From assembly GCA_023247835.1 (NCBI GenBank), contig JAHFFU010000028.1:1-8705 (forward strand): 8,705 bases of DNA. Direction: 5' to 3'. This document shows positions 6,399-8,705 of the stretch, one piece after another. The DNA comes from Candidatus Bathyarchaeota archaeon. Lineage in GTDB: Archaea > Thermoproteota > Bathyarchaeia > 40CM-2-53-6 > FEN-987. How positions within the stretch are numbered: position 1 is the stretch's first letter; every line of letters begins with the position of its first letter. Under the pieces are notes generated by a model. It made no database searches, had not been told where the DNA came from, and saw only the letters and a program-made list of their open reading frames with translations. The translations under genes and the position numbers were made by a program.

Positions 6399-7912
6399 GA
6401 CGCTACTCCCGCTGAGTTGTGTCCACTCATCATTCTGCCAACTTCTTGTATGTTAGTCTGACGAGTCTCCCTTATGCCTGAGACGCGTCCTTCATACATA
6501 ACAGCGACTCTGTCGCTGACTTCCAAGATTTCTTCTAAGTCTTCTGATATCATTAGAATCGCGGTTCCTGAATTTCTCTTCTCCATGAGCTTCTTCCGCA
6601 CGAGCGTGGTGGTTCTTATGTCCAAGCCTTTCGTGGGATTGTAGACGACCAAAAAATTCAAGAGTCTCGAAATTTCTCGGGCCACAATTACCTTGTGCAT
6701 GTTTCCACCAGACAGATGACGCGTAACTCGATCTTCAGAGGGCGGATTGATACCGAATTCTGAGATGATCTTCTTGGCCCTGTCTTTCATTTGCTTAGTG
6801 TTGAGCAAAGCCGACGAAGTATCAGTATCGTAGGTAGTGAGTGACAAGTTTTCGGCGACTGTGAAGTCTGGCACTATCCCAATCAGAGACCCCTCTTCTG
6901 GTACATACCCGACCCCGAGTCTGCGAAGGTGACCATGAGGGGAGTTTGTTACCACAGACCCATTAAATTTGACAGTACCGGAGTGCACCTTCGTCAAGCC
7001 AACAAGGGCTTCAGCTAATTGCTTCTGGCCGTTCCCTGCTACTCCAGCGATCCCCAGTATTTCTCCAGCGTTTACTGTCAGAGAAACGTTGTCGACGAAG
7101 TTCCTGCCCTTATTGTCCCTAACGATTATTCCTTCAGCCTGTACGACAGGTGACGTTGCCATTTCTAGCCTTTCAGGGAGACGTGTGACAAAGTCTTCAC
7201 CCACCATGTAGTGAGCGAGCTCCCATGTGTTAGTTACTTCCTGCGTTTTCTTGCTTACTACTGGCGTGCCTGCACGAAGTACGCTAATATAATCGCTGAA
7301 GCTAAGCACCTGCTCGAGTTTGTGAGTTGTGAAGATCACTACCCTTCCATCAGTCGCAAGGGTTCTCATCGCTCTACCCAGCTCCTCGACTTCCTGAGGA
7401 CCAAGCACAGAGGTGGGTTCATCTAGCAAGAGAATCCGCGAGTTACAAAAGAGTCCCTTGAGAATTTCCGCGCGCTGTCGGAAACTCATCGGCATCTTCC
7501 CAACGACCGATGAGGGATCCACTTCCAACCCGTTTTTGTGCGAGATAAGATGCGCTTTCTCGGCTACCTCTTTGAGGTTTAACAAGCTAACAGAAGGTTT
7601 CTCCAAGAGAGCGAGGTTTTCTGCCACGGTGAAACTCTCGATTAACGAGAAATTCTGTTGCACTAGGTATATGCCCCGTTCGATTGCTTCCTTTGGCGAT
7701 CTGAATTGGAGCTTTTCTCCATTTAGAAGAATTTCGCCTTCATCAGGTTCGTAGAGACCAAATATTGTACTCAGATAGGTCGTCTTCCCAGCACCGTTCT
7801 CCCCGAGTAGGGCGTAAATGTTCCCAGCCGAGAAAGAGAAGCTAATTTTGTCGTTGGCTACGACCGAACCGAATCTCTTAGTGAGATTTCGGGTCTCGAG
7901 CGTAAGCTCCAT
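6395..7912 (-). CDS. Double-domain ABC ATPase of a BMP-type importer (YufO/RbsA-like)
   Basis: Cytoplasmic ATPase of 505 aa with two fused nucleotide-binding domains. Domain 1 has Walker A GENGAGKT (37-44), Q-loop near Gln85-86, Walker B ILLLDEPT (160-167) and switch His197. Its signature is MSFRQ (142-146), where family members usually have LSVGQ or similar. Domain 2 has GVAGNGQ (290-296) with no Walker lysine, an intact signature LSGGN (400-404), a non-acidic Walker B region ending YNPTKGLD (424-431), and SED (456-458) in place of the switch His. In a head-to-tail dimer this gives one complete ATP site (Walker A of domain 1 with LSGGN of domain 2) and one degenerate site; degeneracy of domain 2 is normal for this family. 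First gene of the operon with a TATA box upstream, overlapping permease 1 by 4 bp. Minus-strand order is ATPase, permease 1, permease 2, as in nucleoside importers, but without the binding protein next to it. Confidence 0.93.
   Translation of the reverse strand: MELTLETRNLTKRFGSVVANDKISFSFSAGNIYALLGENGAGKTTYLSTIFGLYEPDEGEILLNGEKLQFRSPKEAIERGIYLVQQNFSLIESFTVAENLALLEKPSVSLLNLKEVAEKAHLISHKNGLEVDPSSVVGKMPMSFRQRAEILKGLFCNSRILLLDEPTSVLGPQEVEELGRAMRTLATDGRVVIFTTHKLEQVLSFSDYISVLRAGTPVVSKKTQEVTNTWELAHYMVGEDFVTRLPERLEMATSPVVQAEGIIVRDNKGRNFVDNVSLTVNAGEILGIAGVAGNGQKQLAEALVGLTKVHSGTVKFNGSVVTNSPHGHLRRLGVGYVPEEGSLIGIVPDFTVAENLSLTTYDTDTSSALLNTKQMKDRAKKIISEFGINPPSEDRVTRHLSGGNMHKVIVAREISRLLNFLVVYNPTKGLDIRTTTLVRKKLMEKRNSGTAILMISEDLEEILEVSDRVAVMYEGRVSGIRETRQTNIQEVGRMMSGHNSAGVAS
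6406..6410 (-). promoter_or_regulatory. Ribosome binding site for permease 1 inside the ATPase gene
   Basis: The minus strand reads GGGAG, 7 nt before the GTG at 6398. It decides the GTG start and explains how the second cistron is translated from a polycistronic message, in contrast to the leaderless first genes in this window. Confidence 0.55.
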
Positions 7913-7944
7913 AAACCGATAAACAGAATGCGTTTCGAATTATC

Positions 7945-7952
7945 TTATTTAT
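7945..7952 (-). promoter_or_regulatory. TATA box for the ABC operon
   Basis: The minus strand reads ATAAATAA in the 90-bp gap between the oxidoreductase stop and the ATPase ATG at 7912. There are 32 nt between the box and the ATG, predicting a start of transcription near 7920 and a leader of only about 8 nt. No ribosome binding site fits in so short a leader. A second AT-rich segment just downstream (AGATAATT) would give a fully leaderless start. Confidence 0.5.
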
Positions 7953-8002
7953 GCGTACCGACACTACACTCCTTGGTGGTCCAAATGTTTTGATGGGAGA
8001 GC

Positions 8003-8705
8003 TTATTTAAAACTGGGGATTACTTGTTCTCCGAAAGCCTTTACCACGTACTCTGACTCGCTCGTAGGCAAATACAAATTGATGTTCGTGACACCTGCTT
8101 TCTCCAGGTCGCGGACTTTTCTCACGCACCATTCTGCATTTCCCGCGATGGTAAAACTGTCTACAAGTCTATCAGTGACATATTCTGAATGGCGGGCACC
8201 CACGACGTCGTGTTCCCAATAATTGTACTTACCTTTCAGGTCTTCCATGTCCATTACCAATTCCGGCGGCAGGTCGGTCAGCCCGTACTTCTTGAGTAAA
8301 GCAAATACATGATTGCTCACGGTCGCTGGATACCATCTAACCATATTCCTGGCCTTGTTCCAGTCGTCGGAGATGTAGCACGCGGTGAAAGCAATAATCT
8401 CTAGCTTTGTAGGATCTCTACCAGCTTCTTCCGCGGCTTTCTTTATGTGCCTAACCGCCCATTTGACAACATTCGGTTCTCCAATTTGGAGGATGACTCC
8501 ATCAGCGATCTTACCCGCAAACTCTAACATTTTCGGCCCGTAGGCGGCAATGTAGAGCGGGACGCGGCCCTTGTTCCAAGTTATGCTTATCATCTGACCA
8601 TTGTATTCCCATTTCTCTCCGTTTATTAGGGCCTTGACCATCTTGGCCTTTTCCATGAATTCGTCCACGGGCATTGGTTCCTCAGAGATCAGCCTAAGGG
8701 CGCTA
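8003..8705 (-). CDS. Luciferase-like F420-type oxidoreductase, C-terminal part
   Basis: The frame is open through the right edge: ten more codons (SALRLISEEP) precede the first internal Met at 8674, so that Met is not the start and the gene is cut by the window. 233 residues of an expected 330 or so are visible. Family blocks: EFMEKAKMVKALINGEKWEY, the helix and turn before the substrate loop; VPLYIAAYGPKM with AGKIADGVILQ; and GNAEWCVRKVRDLEKAGV near the end. It carries an unusual middle insert with WEHDVVGARHSEYV before LVDSFTIAGN. From memory, this is like a bacterial F420-type subgroup (CPS_4088-like), which I could not check. It is clearly diverged from the oxidoreductase at 3386-4372, so the pair is not a recent duplication. 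It lies 90 bp upstream of the ABC operon on the same strand. F420 use is inferred from family; substrate unknown. Confidence 0.85.
   Translation of the reverse strand, partial: SALRLISEEPMPVDEFMEKAKMVKALINGEKWEYNGQMISITWNKGRVPLYIAAYGPKMLEFAGKIADGVILQIGEPNVVKWAVRHIKKAAEEAGRDPTKLEIIAFTACYISDDWNKARNMVRWYPATVSNHVFALLKKYGLTDLPPELVMDMEDLKGKYNYWEHDVVGARHSEYVTDRLVDSFTIAGNAEWCVRKVRDLEKAGVTNINLYLPTSESEYVVKAFGEQVIPSFK

Noticed and set aside
8003..8674. The Met at 8674 as the start of the right-edge oxidoreductase
   Set aside because: The frame stays open to the window edge with family-like residues upstream, and the N-terminal barrel strands would be missing. The gene continues outside the window.

Overview
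The window looks like an accessory catabolic locus of an archaeon. The substrate-binding protein has an archaeal membrane anchor followed by a Thr-rich linker. AT-rich TATA-like boxes sit 22-23 nt upstream of two start codons, as expected for leaderless archaeal transcripts. Two F420-type luciferase-like oxidoreductases resemble methylenetetrahydromethanopterin reductase (Mer). A TACK lineage (Thermoproteota/Nitrososphaerota) is my best guess, but lineage cannot be fixed from this sequence alone.

Layout, left to right. At 1-270 (-) is the N-terminus of a BMP/Med-family substrate-binding protein that runs off the left edge. At 365-1768 (-) is an intact dihydropyrimidinase/hydantoinase. From 1886 to 3311 lie two decayed genes lying back to back: the C-terminal half of an M20-family N-carbamoyl-amino-acid/allantoate amidohydrolase (-), and the C-terminal two thirds of an MFS transporter (+). 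Both have lost their 5' ends at a common point near 2528. At 3386-4372 (+) is an intact Mer-like F420-dependent oxidoreductase. At 4460-7912 (-) is a tight ABC operon: double-NBD ATPase, permease 1, permease 2, of the BMP-linked nucleoside-type uptake family. At 8003-8705 (-) is the C-terminal part of a second F420-type oxidoreductase that runs off the right edge.

How the genes may work together (inference): the BMP protein with the ATPase and two permeases would import a nucleoside-like or cyclic-ureide compound. The hydantoinase would open a cyclic amide ring to an N-carbamoyl amino acid. The M20 enzyme would have hydrolysed that product to an amino acid, ammonia and CO2. The luciferase-like proteins may carry out a redox step on the ring or a related substrate. 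The M20 step is broken here by a 5' deletion, a +1 frameshift, a 5-bp tandem duplication and a nonsense codon. The pathway is therefore either interrupted, completed by a gene elsewhere, or now serves another substrate.

The most notable observation is the pseudogene pair. Two divergent genes appear to have been joined by one deletion that removed their shared promoter region and both N-termini. The individual inactivating lesions can still be read base by base. I saw no tRNA, rRNA, CRISPR array or insertion sequence.
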